This document shows positions 1-5,728 of a stretch of 7,736 bases of DNA, one piece after another; within the stretch, counting starts at the first letter, position 1, and each line of letters opens with the position of its first letter. A program made the position numbers and the translations under genes. The notes under the pieces were generated by a model that ran no database searches, had not been told where the DNA came from, and was given only the letters and a program-made list of their open reading frames with translations. Location: positions 1 to 7,736 of the forward strand of contig CAMCWJ010000132.1 in assembly GCA_945882475.1 (NCBI GenBank), in the 5' to 3' direction. Source of the stretch: Bifidobacterium breve. Its GTDB lineage: Bacteria > Actinomycetota > Actinomycetes > Mycobacteriales > Mycobacteriaceae.

Positions 1-1392
1 AACATGAGTAACAACTCGGTGGTCGCCCTGAGCAAGGACGGGATCGGCGGCGAGATCGGCCGGGCCCAGGGCATGCAGGCCCGTGCGGCGGGTCTGGCAC
101 CGAGTGTGCGGTTCAACCCGGTGCTACTCAAACCCGGCAGTGACCGCACCTCTCAACTGCTGGTGCGCGGCAGGCCGATCGGCACCGTCAGCGCGACCGA
201 CTACATCACCCACCGCGAACACCTGGCCGGCGTGGTCGCCGAGGAACTCGCCGGTCTGCGGGCTGAGTTCGAGGTGGTGATCTGCGAGGGCGCCGGATCT
301 CCCGCCGAGATCAACTTGCGCGCAACCGATCTGGCGAACATGGGACTGGCGCGTGCGGCGAATCTGCCGGTGCTCGTGGTCGGCGATATCGACCGGGGCG
401 GGGTGCTGGCGCATCTCTTCGGCACCGTCGCGGTGCTGTCACCGGAGGACCAGGCGCTGATCGCGGGGTTCATCATCAACAAGTTTCGCGGTGACCCGGC
501 CCTGCTGGCACCGGGCCTGGATCAACTGGCCGCGCTCACCGGCCGGCCGACCTACGGCGTGCTGCCCTACAGCGACGAGTTGTGGCTGGACGCCGAGGAT
601 TCGCTGTCGGTGGTGGCTGGCGAGATCGTCGGGGTTCCGGCGCCCCCGCACGGCGACCAGGTGCTGCGGGTCGGGGCCATCCGACTGCCGCGGATCTCGA
701 ATTCCACCGATGTCGAGGCACTGGCCTGCGAACCGGGGGTACTGGTCCGGTGGGTCAGCGAACCCGCCGACCTGGCCGGCGTCGATGTGATCGTCATACC
801 GGGCAGCAAGGCCACCGTCGCCGATCTGGAGTGGCTGCGGACTCGTGGTCTGGCCGAAGCAATTACCGCCCACCCCGGTGTGGTGCTCGGTATCTGTGGG
901 GGGTTTCAGATGCTGTGCCGACATATCGAGGACATGGTTGAAAGCCGCTGTGGCACAGTCGAAGGGCTCGGTCTGCTCGATGTCGACATCGTCTTCGCCG
1001 ACGACAAGGAACTCCGGTGTTGGGAAGCCCCATTCGCCGGCTACGAGATCCATCACGGTCAGGTGGTCCGCTGCACTGAGGCCACCTGGTTCGAAGCCGA
1101 CGGCAGCGCGCACGGGTACGTTCGCGGTCGGGTGTTCGGCACGCACTGGCACGGCCTGTTGGATAACGACGACTTTCGCCGGGACTGGCTCACCGCAGCG
1201 GCGGCAGCCGCCGGTCGGTCCGGCTTCCGGGTAGCCCCGGATGTCAACGTGCCCGCCCGCCGCGACGCCCAACTGGACGTGATGGCCGACCTGCTCACCG
1301 CCCACCTCGACCTCGACGCCGTGCTGGGACTGATCAGCGGCCCAGCCCCGGCTCGCCCGACCATCGCCAGCGCACTGCATGACCTACCCTGA
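1..1392 (+). CDS. cobQ: Cobyric acid synthase CobQ, 5'-truncated by the window edge
   Basis: Glutamine-dependent amidase of cobalamin synthesis. The family amidates four carboxyl side chains of adenosylcobyrinic acid a,c-diamide to give adenosylcobyric acid, in the cytoplasm. The frame is open from base 1 (N-M-S-N-N-S), which matches an internal family segment, so the ATG at 4 is not the real start. Roughly 35-40 N-terminal residues with the P-loop are missing. Seen motifs: EIGRAQGMQ near the start; DIDRGG at 385-402; NKFRGD at 478-495; the amidotransferase nucleophile in GICGG (Cys at 895-897); GYEIHHG at 1039-1059; and the family HWHGL motif with its probable catalytic His at 1150-1152. Both the synthetase domain and the C-terminal amidotransferase domain appear intact. 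The stop at 1390-1392 lies 5 bases before the lipoprotein start, so the two are probably co-transcribed. Identification is secure. Confidence 0.96.
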   Translation, partial: NMSNNSVVALSKDGIGGEIGRAQGMQARAAGLAPSVRFNPVLLKPGSDRTSQLLVRGRPIGTVSATDYITHREHLAGVVAEELAGLRAEFEVVICEGAGSPAEINLRATDLANMGLARAANLPVLVVGDIDRGGVLAHLFGTVAVLSPEDQALIAGFIINKFRGDPALLAPGLDQLAALTGRPTYGVLPYSDELWLDAEDSLSVVAGEIVGVPAPPHGDQVLRVGAIRLPRISNSTDVEALACEPGVLVRWVSEPADLAGVDVIVIPGSKATVADLEWLRTRGLAEAITAHPGVVLGICGGFQMLCRHIEDMVESRCGTVEGLGLLDVDIVFADDKELRCWEAPFAGYEIHHGQVVRCTEATWFEADGSAHGYVRGRVFGTHWHGLLDNDDFRRDWLTAAAAAAGRSGFRVAPDVNVPARRDAQLDVMADLLTAHLDLDAVLGLISGPAPARPTIASALHDLP

Positions 1393-1397
1393 AGCCC

Positions 1398-2063
1398 ATG
1401 GCGGGTCGGACATTGGTGGCCGCGATGCTGGCACCGGGGATGCTGGTCATCGGCTGCGCCACCACGGTGGCCGGCACCGCGACCTGGCCGGGTGCGGTCC
1501 TGGAGCGAGCGATGTTGGGCGAATCCGATTTCCCGGCCGGGGTCCAGTACGACCGGATCCTCGAGAAGCCCGGACAGCCCGACGGTGCAGGGGAACCCGG
1601 CCCGATGCTCTCGCGTCCGCAGGGTTGCTCCAACGCGCTCACCAACGTCATCTCCCAGTCGGCCGAACGCGGCCCGGGAAGTGCCGCCAAGTATGCGGTC
1701 TCCTACGACGGCGCGCGCATTGTGATGACGCTGCTGTCGTGGAATCTGGATTTGGACAAGATCGAGGCGGCCGCGAACCGCTGCGCAAAGTTCGAGGCCT
1801 TCTTCGATCCGAACTCCCGGGGAATCCCGATCACCACCGTCGACCTGCCCGGCGTCGAATCCGGCGCGCTGGCCTACCAGCAGACGATGAAGCTACGGAA
1901 TTCGGCAAGCAACGTCTACATGGCCTTCCAGAACGTCGGCGACGACGCGCTCTTCGCTATCGCGCTACCGGCCGGTAACCCCGCGATACCGGCCAAAGCC
2001 ACACTGCCGCAGACGTTCCTGGATGTTTTCGCCGCGCAGGCCAGCCGACTCCGCTCTTCCTGA
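1398..2063 (+). CDS. Probable secreted lipoprotein (DUF5642-like), unknown function
   Basis: Encodes 221 residues. The N-terminus is a short lipoprotein signal: a positive n-region (MAGR), a hydrophobic stretch at residues 6-18, and a lipobox V17-I18-G19-C20. Cleavage before C20 and lipidation would anchor the protein outside the cytoplasmic membrane. The mature start, C-ATTVAGTA, resembles many mycobacterial lipoproteins. Two further cysteines, C77 and C129, could form a disulfide. The pattern of FPAG near residue 45 and the first cysteine after a proline-rich segment recalls the mycobacterial DUF5642 / PknH-sensor-like lipoproteins, but this link is tentative. The start has only a weak Shine-Dalgarno (TGAAG inside the cobQ stop region), consistent with translation coupled to cobQ. 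A competing frame starting at 1379 lacks any such signal. The export call is good; the function is unknown. Confidence 0.82.
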   Translation: MAGRTLVAAMLAPGMLVIGCATTVAGTATWPGAVLERAMLGESDFPAGVQYDRILEKPGQPDGAGEPGPMLSRPQGCSNALTNVISQSAERGPGSAAKYAVSYDGARIVMTLLSWNLDLDKIEAAANRCAKFEAFFDPNSRGIPITTVDLPGVESGALAYQQTMKLRNSASNVYMAFQNVGDDALFAIALPAGNPAIPAKATLPQTFLDVFAAQASRLRSS

Positions 2064-2091
2064 GTACTGCCTGAGAACGGGCACCGAAAAC

Positions 2092-2102
2092 GACCGTCGG
2101 TC
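2092..2102. promoter_or_regulatory. 11-base palindrome in the -35 zone upstream of the hydrolase
   Basis: GACCG-T-CGGTC is a perfect inverted repeat in the 64-base gap after the lipoprotein. It covers the place where a -35 element would sit relative to the -10 candidate at 2116-2121, so it could be an operator. This is seen directly; the binding role is inference, and short palindromes are frequent in GC-rich DNA. Confidence 0.25.
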
Positions 2103-2115
2103 TGCGATGTCGCGT

Positions 2116-2121
2116 TACCGT
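2116..2121 (+). promoter_or_regulatory. Candidate -10 box for a leaderless hydrolase transcript
   Basis: TACCGT fits the mycobacterial -10 pattern TAnnnT and ends 6 bases before the ATG at 2128. This is the spacing expected if transcription starts at the A of the start codon. No Shine-Dalgarno is present before 2128, which agrees with leaderless translation. Confidence 0.35.
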
Positions 2122-2127
2122 GGGCCC

Positions 2128-2691
2128 ATGACCGCGACGATGATGACCGTCGACGGGTTCCCGGTGCCGGTGAGCGTGGCAGGACCGGACCGGGGGCCGC
2201 ATGTCGTGCTTCTCGGCGCCGCCCAGCACGCGCCGGCCGCCTACGACACCATCTGCGAGCGGCTGCATACCGCGTCGGTACGGACGGTGGTGATCGGTGC
2301 CGATCCCCGGTTGCACGCCAAAGCCGTGATGGCGATCGCCGACGCACTCGATGTGCCCTGGGGTGTGGTGGTGGGTGATCGGTTCGGCGCGGAGTTGGCC
2401 TGGGATGTGGCCGCGGCCCGGCCGGATCGGGTCAGCGGCCTGGTCGTTATCGACCGCGGGCATCCCAGCATTCCCGACCCACGTGGGGTGACCCGCGATC
2501 CCGACTGCCCGCCCGTCTGCGTCAACACCACCGCGCTGGTGACGGGAGCGGCCGCTCGTGCGGTGGCCCGGGCCAGCCAGCGCCACGTGCACAGCGACTT
2601 CCGGCTGGTCGAGTTCATCGGCCGGCGCAGCACCGCCGAAGCCACCGCACAGTTGGCCGCCGAGATCGTTCTGCGCACCAGCACCTGGTAG
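2128..2691 (+). CDS. Short alpha/beta-hydrolase-like protein, apparent loss of catalytic serine
   Basis: Encodes 187 residues from the chosen ATG. The pattern is that of an alpha/beta-hydrolase core: an N-terminal strand with G-x-x-x-x-VVLLGAAQ followed by a helix, then a V-V-V-G-D-R-F-G-A-E nucleophile-elbow-like turn (residues 80-89), then a strand LVVIDRG. The usual G-x-S-x-G serine is R85 here (2380-2382), so classical serine hydrolase chemistry looks impossible. The chain is also short for the family (commonly about 250-300), with little room for a cap domain or a clear catalytic histidine after the last strand. It may be a degenerate or binding-only fold. Start choice: in-frame ATGs at 2107, 2128, 2140 and 2143 are possible, and an in-frame opening at 2023 overlaps the lipoprotein; 2128 is favoured by the -10 spacing. 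Cytoplasmic, with no signal peptide. Confidence 0.72.
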   Translation: MTATMMTVDGFPVPVSVAGPDRGPHVVLLGAAQHAPAAYDTICERLHTASVRTVVIGADPRLHAKAVMAIADALDVPWGVVVGDRFGAELAWDVAAARPDRVSGLVVIDRGHPSIPDPRGVTRDPDCPPVCVNTTALVTGAAARAVARASQRHVHSDFRLVEFIGRRSTAEATAQLAAEIVLRTSTW

Positions 2692-2692
2692 A

Positions 2693-2707
2693 CCGCGCAT
2701 CGCGCGG
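2693..2707 (+). terminator. GC hairpin just after the hydrolase stop
   Basis: CCGCGC-ATC-GCGCGG is a perfect 6-bp stem with a 3-base loop, beginning 2 bases after the TAG stop. No U-tract follows (CTCAATAATC), so this would be a U-less, actinobacterial-type terminator, an attenuating hairpin, or chance. Confidence 0.4.
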
Positions 2708-2712
2708 CTCAA

Positions 2713-2718
2713 TAATCT
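2713..2718 (+). promoter_or_regulatory. Possible -10 box before the membrane-anchored protein
   Basis: TAATCT fits TAnnnT and lies 17 bases before the ATG at 2736. It would give a leader of about 11 bases that just contains the GCGAGGG ribosome site at 2725-2731. I see no convincing -35. Confidence 0.25.
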
Positions 2719-2735
2719 CCTGAAGCGAGGGACCG

Positions 2736-3422
2736 ATGGCGGACACCCCGTTCTGGGTGATGCCGGCCATCACTGCGGCGTCGAGCCTGATGGGTACGGT
2801 CGTCGGCGGTCTGGTCGGATACTGGACCTCGACCCGAATGCACGAACGCACCTCAGCAGCCGAGGAGTCGCGGAGCCGCAACACACTGTTACGCGAAGGT
2901 GCGATCGCGTTCATCACCGGGATCGAAAAACTAAAGGCAAGCACCGCGCTGGAGCGGATAGCCCAGCGGTGGGGGCCTGCGGCCGCACTGGTGATGTCAC
3001 CGGAGACCAATGACGAAGAAGCCCTTGCGGCCGCGAGAGGGATCTATCCGGGGATTAAAGCCGGCGGGGGACGGATGCGAATTCTGATGCAACTGGCCAA
3101 GGAGACCGGAGTCCTTGATAATGAAACGCGGGAAATCACGTCACTGCTCTCAGAAATCCGGCTGGTGGCGCCGGCCGATGTCGCTGACAGCGCTCAGCGG
3201 GTCGCCTATACCGCGATTGCCGCGCAGTTGACCGATGTTGCGGCGCCGGAACTCAACCGACACGCCACCTTCAAGTACAACTCGGCGGTGAACGAGTTCT
3301 TCAATCGGGTGCGACACCACATGAGGGTGGAAGACATTGAGTTCGACCTCATCAACGAGAATCTCCTGATGGAAGTACTTGAGCTGGAACGTGATTCGAA
3401 GTACCAGCGCGACAAGCCCTGA
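2736..3422 (+). CDS. Uncharacterised single-pass membrane protein with a glycine zipper
   Basis: Encodes 228 residues; I do not recognise a family. Residues 6-31 form one hydrophobic segment containing G20-x3-G24-x3-G28, a glycine-zipper spacing that often packs transmembrane helices together. Positive residues follow (R34, H36, R38), so the helix would orient the remaining roughly 195 residues to the cytoplasm. That part is charged and predicted helical by eye, with no recognisable catalytic motif; a central GGGRM turn separates two helical halves. The start is supported by GCGAGGG at 2725-2731, 4 bases upstream of the ATG. Codon use is less GC-biased than in its neighbours (AAA, CTA, ATT, GAT and AAT codons are visible), which could mean later acquisition. 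It ends 3 bases before the end of the convergent TetR gene. Function unknown. Confidence 0.75.
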   Translation: MADTPFWVMPAITAASSLMGTVVGGLVGYWTSTRMHERTSAAEESRSRNTLLREGAIAFITGIEKLKASTALERIAQRWGPAAALVMSPETNDEEALAAARGIYPGIKAGGGRMRILMQLAKETGVLDNETREITSLLSEIRLVAPADVADSAQRVAYTAIAAQLTDVAAPELNRHATFKYNSAVNEFFNRVRHHMRVEDIEFDLINENLLMEVLELERDSKYQRDKP

Positions 3423-3425
3423 CGC

Positions 3426-4061
3426 CTACCGGGTGATCCCGCGCATGATCAGATCCGTCATCGCCTCGATGTGCGCCTGGGCATCGAGGGGGCCATCGAG
3501 GTCATCGAAGTACGACGAGATCCCCGTCAGACTGAATGCCGCTTCGGCGCCATGGGCCACCAGAAAGAACAATGCCCGAATCGTGATGGGGTAGATCGCG
3601 CCCGCTGTCTCCAGTCGGCCCAGCAGTGCGCTGAAATGGGGAACGAGGGCGTCGAGGCTGGCCGTCATGATCACCTCGAGTTGCGGGGTGCGGCGCAGAC
3701 CCTCCATATTCATCAGCTGGCAGAACTCGGGCCGATGTTCGTTGACCACCATGAAACTGCGGATGGTCTCGCGGACCTCGGCCAAGTCGTCGGCCGGCAC
3801 CGGTCGCATGTTCCGTTCAGACTCCATCGCGGCGAGCATCGTCGCGAAACCGTGGGTGATCGCGGCTTGGAATATCTCCCATTTGCTGCCGAAACGCCGG
3901 TTCAGTGCGCCGTGGCTCAGCCCGAGTCCGGTTGCCACCGTCCGCACCGACATGCCCTCGTAGCCATCGGCCGCGAACGCCTTGAACGCAGCCTCGAGGA
4001 GGACGGCGTCTTCGTGGATCCGGGGTCTACCCCGGCCACGCTTGATCGGCGGCGCAGCCAT
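3426..4061 (-). CDS. TetR-family transcriptional regulator
   Basis: Encodes 211 residues from the ATG at 4061. After a basic arm (KRGRGRPR, residues 7-14) comes a typical TetR DNA-binding domain: helix 1 AVLLEAAFKAFAADGYEG, then the helix-turn-helix at about residues 38-57 (SVRTVATGLGLSHGALNRRF), ending GSKWEIF. The usual tyrosine in the recognition helix is N54. The C-terminal part (residues 70-211) is all-helical and would bind an unknown ligand and dimerise. A longer GTG start at 4109 would add 16 residues (MIGAQGLPVEPSTISP) without a TetR feature; the ATG at 4061 starts directly before the basic arm and follows a -10-like box by 7 bases. It is divergent from the mycothiol-enzyme operon, so it probably represses that operon and possibly itself. 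Its ligand cannot be read from the sequence. Confidence 0.92.
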   Translation of the reverse strand: MAAPPIKRGRGRPRIHEDAVLLEAAFKAFAADGYEGMSVRTVATGLGLSHGALNRRFGSKWEIFQAAITHGFATMLAAMESERNMRPVPADDLAEVRETIRSFMVVNEHRPEFCQLMNMEGLRRTPQLEVIMTASLDALVPHFSALLGRLETAGAIYPITIRALFFLVAHGAEAAFSLTGISSYFDDLDGPLDAQAHIEAMTDLIMRGITR

Positions 4062-4068
4062 GGGCGAA

Positions 4069-4074
4069 ATAGTA
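4069..4074 (-). promoter_or_regulatory. Candidate -10 box for leaderless tetR transcript
   Basis: On the minus strand TACTAT (TAnnnT) lies 7 bases before the ATG at 4061, placing transcription start at or next to the start codon. There is no Shine-Dalgarno before this ATG. This supports the shorter start for the regulator. Confidence 0.4.
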
Positions 4075-4109
4075 GACGGCTCGACGGGTAATCCTTGTGC
4101 GCCAATCAC

Positions 4110-4208
4110 GTGGACAGCACAACAAATATTGTCGGCAGTAAGCTACTAATATAGGTTCCGGATCGGGGTATCTGCCCCGGCATTATTCAGCGACGGAGGT
4201 TTCCACTC
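4110..4208. promoter_or_regulatory. AT-rich divergent control region between tetR and the mycothiol-enzyme operon
   Basis: This stretch has a marked AT-rich patch at about 4119-4155 in otherwise GC-rich DNA. It holds ACAA-ATA-TTGT arms at 4122-4132, a -10-like TAATAT at 4147-4152 (overlapping alternatives TACTAA and TATAGG), and a CGGGG/CCCCG hairpin at 4164-4179 within the predicted leader. A strong ribosome site GGAGGT at 4195-4200 lies 8 bases before the ATG. It is the natural place for the TetR operator; which repeat is the operator is not resolved. Confidence 0.5.
4164..4179 (+). other. Leader hairpin upstream of the MDMPI-family gene
   Basis: CGGGG-TATCTG-CCCCG forms a 5-bp G/C stem with a 6-base loop, ending 15 bases before the GGAGGT ribosome site. 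It would lie in the 5' leader if transcription starts near 4159. It could stabilise the mRNA or be part of an operator; no riboswitch class is recognised. Confidence 0.3.
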
Positions 4209-5015
4209 ATGGCATCAGGCCCGGTGACGCGTAGCGTCGAGGAGCTTCGCACCGCGTTGAACAGCTGTTATTCCGCGGTGGAGGGGTTGTGCGCCGGTCT
4301 GGATGAGGCGCAGTGGACGGCGCAGTCGCTGTGCCCGGAGTGGACGGTGCGCGGGGTGGTCGACCACCTGGCCAGTGTCGAGGCAGTGTTGGCCGGGTGG
4401 CTGCCCGAGGACGCTGCGGCGGTGCCGCCGTTTGAGCGTGCCGGGGAGTTCCTGACGCGGACCGCGGGTCTGCATGGGGCGCAGTATCTGGATGAGGTTC
4501 GCGCGGTCTTCGCCAGCCGGCGGCGCGATCTGGACGCGCTGTCGCAGGCCGATGTGGAGCGCCCGTCATTCACGCCGGTCGGCCCGGGCACTTACGGGAA
4601 GTTCCTGGCGATCCGGGTGTTCGATTTCTGGGTTCACGAGCGCGATATCACCACGCCGCTGGGTCTGTCCACCGACGACACCGGGGTGTCCGCCGAGATC
4701 GCACTCGCCGAGGTCGAGGGCTCGCTGAGCTACATCGTCGGCAAGAAGGTGGGCTTGCCCGACGGAAAGAGCATCGTCTTTCACCTCGACGGGCCGATCA
4801 CCGCCGAGTACGCCGTTGCCGTAGACGGACGCGCCAAACGGGTTGAGCACGTGGGTAATCCAGACGTCGAAGTGAATACTGACTCGACAACGTTCATCCA
4901 GTTGGCCTGCGGGCGCATTGATCCGCAAGGCCCTATCGACGCGCGCGCTATCACCTGGACCGGCGACGCCGAACTCGGTGAGCGCGCGGCACGCAATCTT
5001 CGGTACACGATGTGA
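4209..5015 (+). CDS. Maleylpyruvate-isomerase-family (DinB-fold) mycothiol-dependent enzyme
   Basis: Encodes 268 residues. The N-terminal half is an MDMPI/DinB-like four-helix bundle with the family's metal ligands visible: H53 in WTVRGVVDHLAS and the helix R136-VFDFWVHERDI with D139 and H143 (codon 4635-4637). In the characterised Corynebacterium maleylpyruvate isomerase the equivalent set is His-Glu-His, so D139 is a conservative change. The C-terminal half (about residues 165-268) looks like the SCP2-like domain of the family, with a strand pattern around FHLDGPITAEYAVAVDGRA. Family members use mycothiol as thiol cofactor for isomerisation or thiol transfer, but most have no known substrate, and no gentisate-pathway gene is seen here. 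The start follows GGAGGT by 8 bases. It ends ATGTGA, overlapping the GTG start of the next gene by 4 bases, which indicates translational coupling. Likely controlled by the divergent TetR. Confidence 0.88.
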   Translation: MASGPVTRSVEELRTALNSCYSAVEGLCAGLDEAQWTAQSLCPEWTVRGVVDHLASVEAVLAGWLPEDAAAVPPFERAGEFLTRTAGLHGAQYLDEVRAVFASRRRDLDALSQADVERPSFTPVGPGTYGKFLAIRVFDFWVHERDITTPLGLSTDDTGVSAEIALAEVEGSLSYIVGKKVGLPDGKSIVFHLDGPITAEYAVAVDGRAKRVEHVGNPDVEVNTDSTTFIQLACGRIDPQGPIDARAITWTGDAELGERAARNLRYTM

Positions 5016-5716
5016 CCGGCCGTCCAGAGTCCGTCGACTTCCACTTCGACGTGATGTGCCCGTACGCCTACCAGACGTCGCTCTGGATTCGCGAAGTCAG
5101 CAGACTGACGGGGCTGCAAGTGAACTGGCGCTTCTTCAGTCTCGAGGAGATCAACCGCGTCGAGGGCAAGAAGCATCCGTGGGAACGCGACTGGTCCTAC
5201 GGGTGGTCGATGATGCGCATCGGTGCGTTGCTGCGGCGGCAGTCGATGGCTGACCTCGACGCCTGGTACGGCCGGGCCGGCCGGGCCCTGCACGTCGAGG
5301 GGCACAAGCCGCACGAGCGGTCCGTCGCTCGTCACCTGCTGGCCGAATTGGGTATGGATCCCGATCTGGTCGATGCGGCGATTGCCGATCCCACCACCCA
5401 CGACGAGGTGCGTGCCGAGCATCAACGCGTCGTCGACGCCAACGGTTACGGGGTGCCGACGCTGTTCTTCCCGGATGGTCAGTGCCTGTTCGGGCCGGTG
5501 CTGGTGGATCCGCCGACCGGGGACGCGGCCCTACGACTCTGGGACGCCGTCGTGGCGTGGACGGAGTTCCCGCATCTCTACGAACTGCAGCGGCCGAAAA
5601 CCCCCGCCGATGAGCAGGCGATCGCCGAGGCGTTCCGCCCCTATCTGCAAGCCCGCGACTGGGTGTCGATCAACCGCGGTGAAGTCGTCAACATCGAGAA
5701 ACCGTCGGACGGCTAG
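5012..5716 (+). CDS. DsbA-family oxidoreductase, Rv2466c-like (mycothiol-linked)
   Basis: Encodes 234 residues from a GTG start that overlaps the previous stop (GTGA). It has a thioredoxin-fold first strand, VDFHFDVMCPYAYQTS, with active-site C16-P17-Y18-A19; a helical insertion (about residues 55-130); and the cis-proline loop G147-V148-P149-T150 followed by LFFPDGQCLFGPVL. This order matches the DsbA / 2-hydroxychromene-2-carboxylate isomerase group and is close in layout to mycobacterial Rv2466c, a mycothiol-dependent reductase reported to have a CPWC motif. Only the first cysteine of that motif is kept here, so a monothiol mechanism with mycothiol is likely. No signal peptide, so it is cytosolic. 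The pairing with an MDMPI-family gene supports a mycothiol-dependent role. An isomerase role is an alternative. Its TAG stop lies on the same CTAG as the permease stop. Confidence 0.85.
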   Translation: MTGRPESVDFHFDVMCPYAYQTSLWIREVSRLTGLQVNWRFFSLEEINRVEGKKHPWERDWSYGWSMMRIGALLRRQSMADLDAWYGRAGRALHVEGHKPHERSVARHLLAELGMDPDLVDAAIADPTTHDEVRAEHQRVVDANGYGVPTLFFPDGQCLFGPVLVDPPTGDAALRLWDAVVAWTEFPHLYELQRPKTPADEQAIAEAFRPYLQARDWVSINRGEVVNIEKPSDG

Positions 5717-5728
5717 CGGACGCCGTCT
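5707..5728. terminator. Hairpin across the convergent oxidoreductase/permease stop codons
   Basis: GACGGC (5708-5713) pairs with GCCGTC (5722-5727), a 6-bp G/C-rich stem extendable by a G:U pair, around the 8-base loop TAGCGGAC. It spans the shared CTAG stop site, so it could fold in transcripts from both strands and act as a bidirectional terminator or 3'-end stabiliser. No U-tract follows. An alternative smaller palindrome, CCGTC-G-GACGG (5702-5712), competes with it. Confidence 0.4.

Noticed and set aside
439..1380. Long open frame of 313 codons on the minus strand opposite cobQ
   Set aside because: It lies wholly antisense to a gene with clear family motifs. Its translation is rich in Gly, Arg, Asp and His without domain pattern, as expected from high-GC shadow frames.
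1379..1978. Plus-strand frame starting with an ATGA-like overlap at the cobQ end, competing with the lipoprotein frame
   Set aside because: Its translation is arginine-rich and low in hydrophobic structure, while the frame from 1398 has a signal peptide, lipobox and a paired-cysteine pattern.
2023..2127. N-terminal extension of the hydrolase back to 2023 or 2107
   Set aside because: The extension overlaps the lipoprotein coding end, shows no ribosome site, and precedes the usual first strand; the -10 spacing favours 2128.
3471..4091. 206-codon plus-strand frame opposite tetR
   Set aside because: It is antisense to a clear TetR DNA-binding domain, and its translation is rich in Arg, His and Glu without a recognisable fold.
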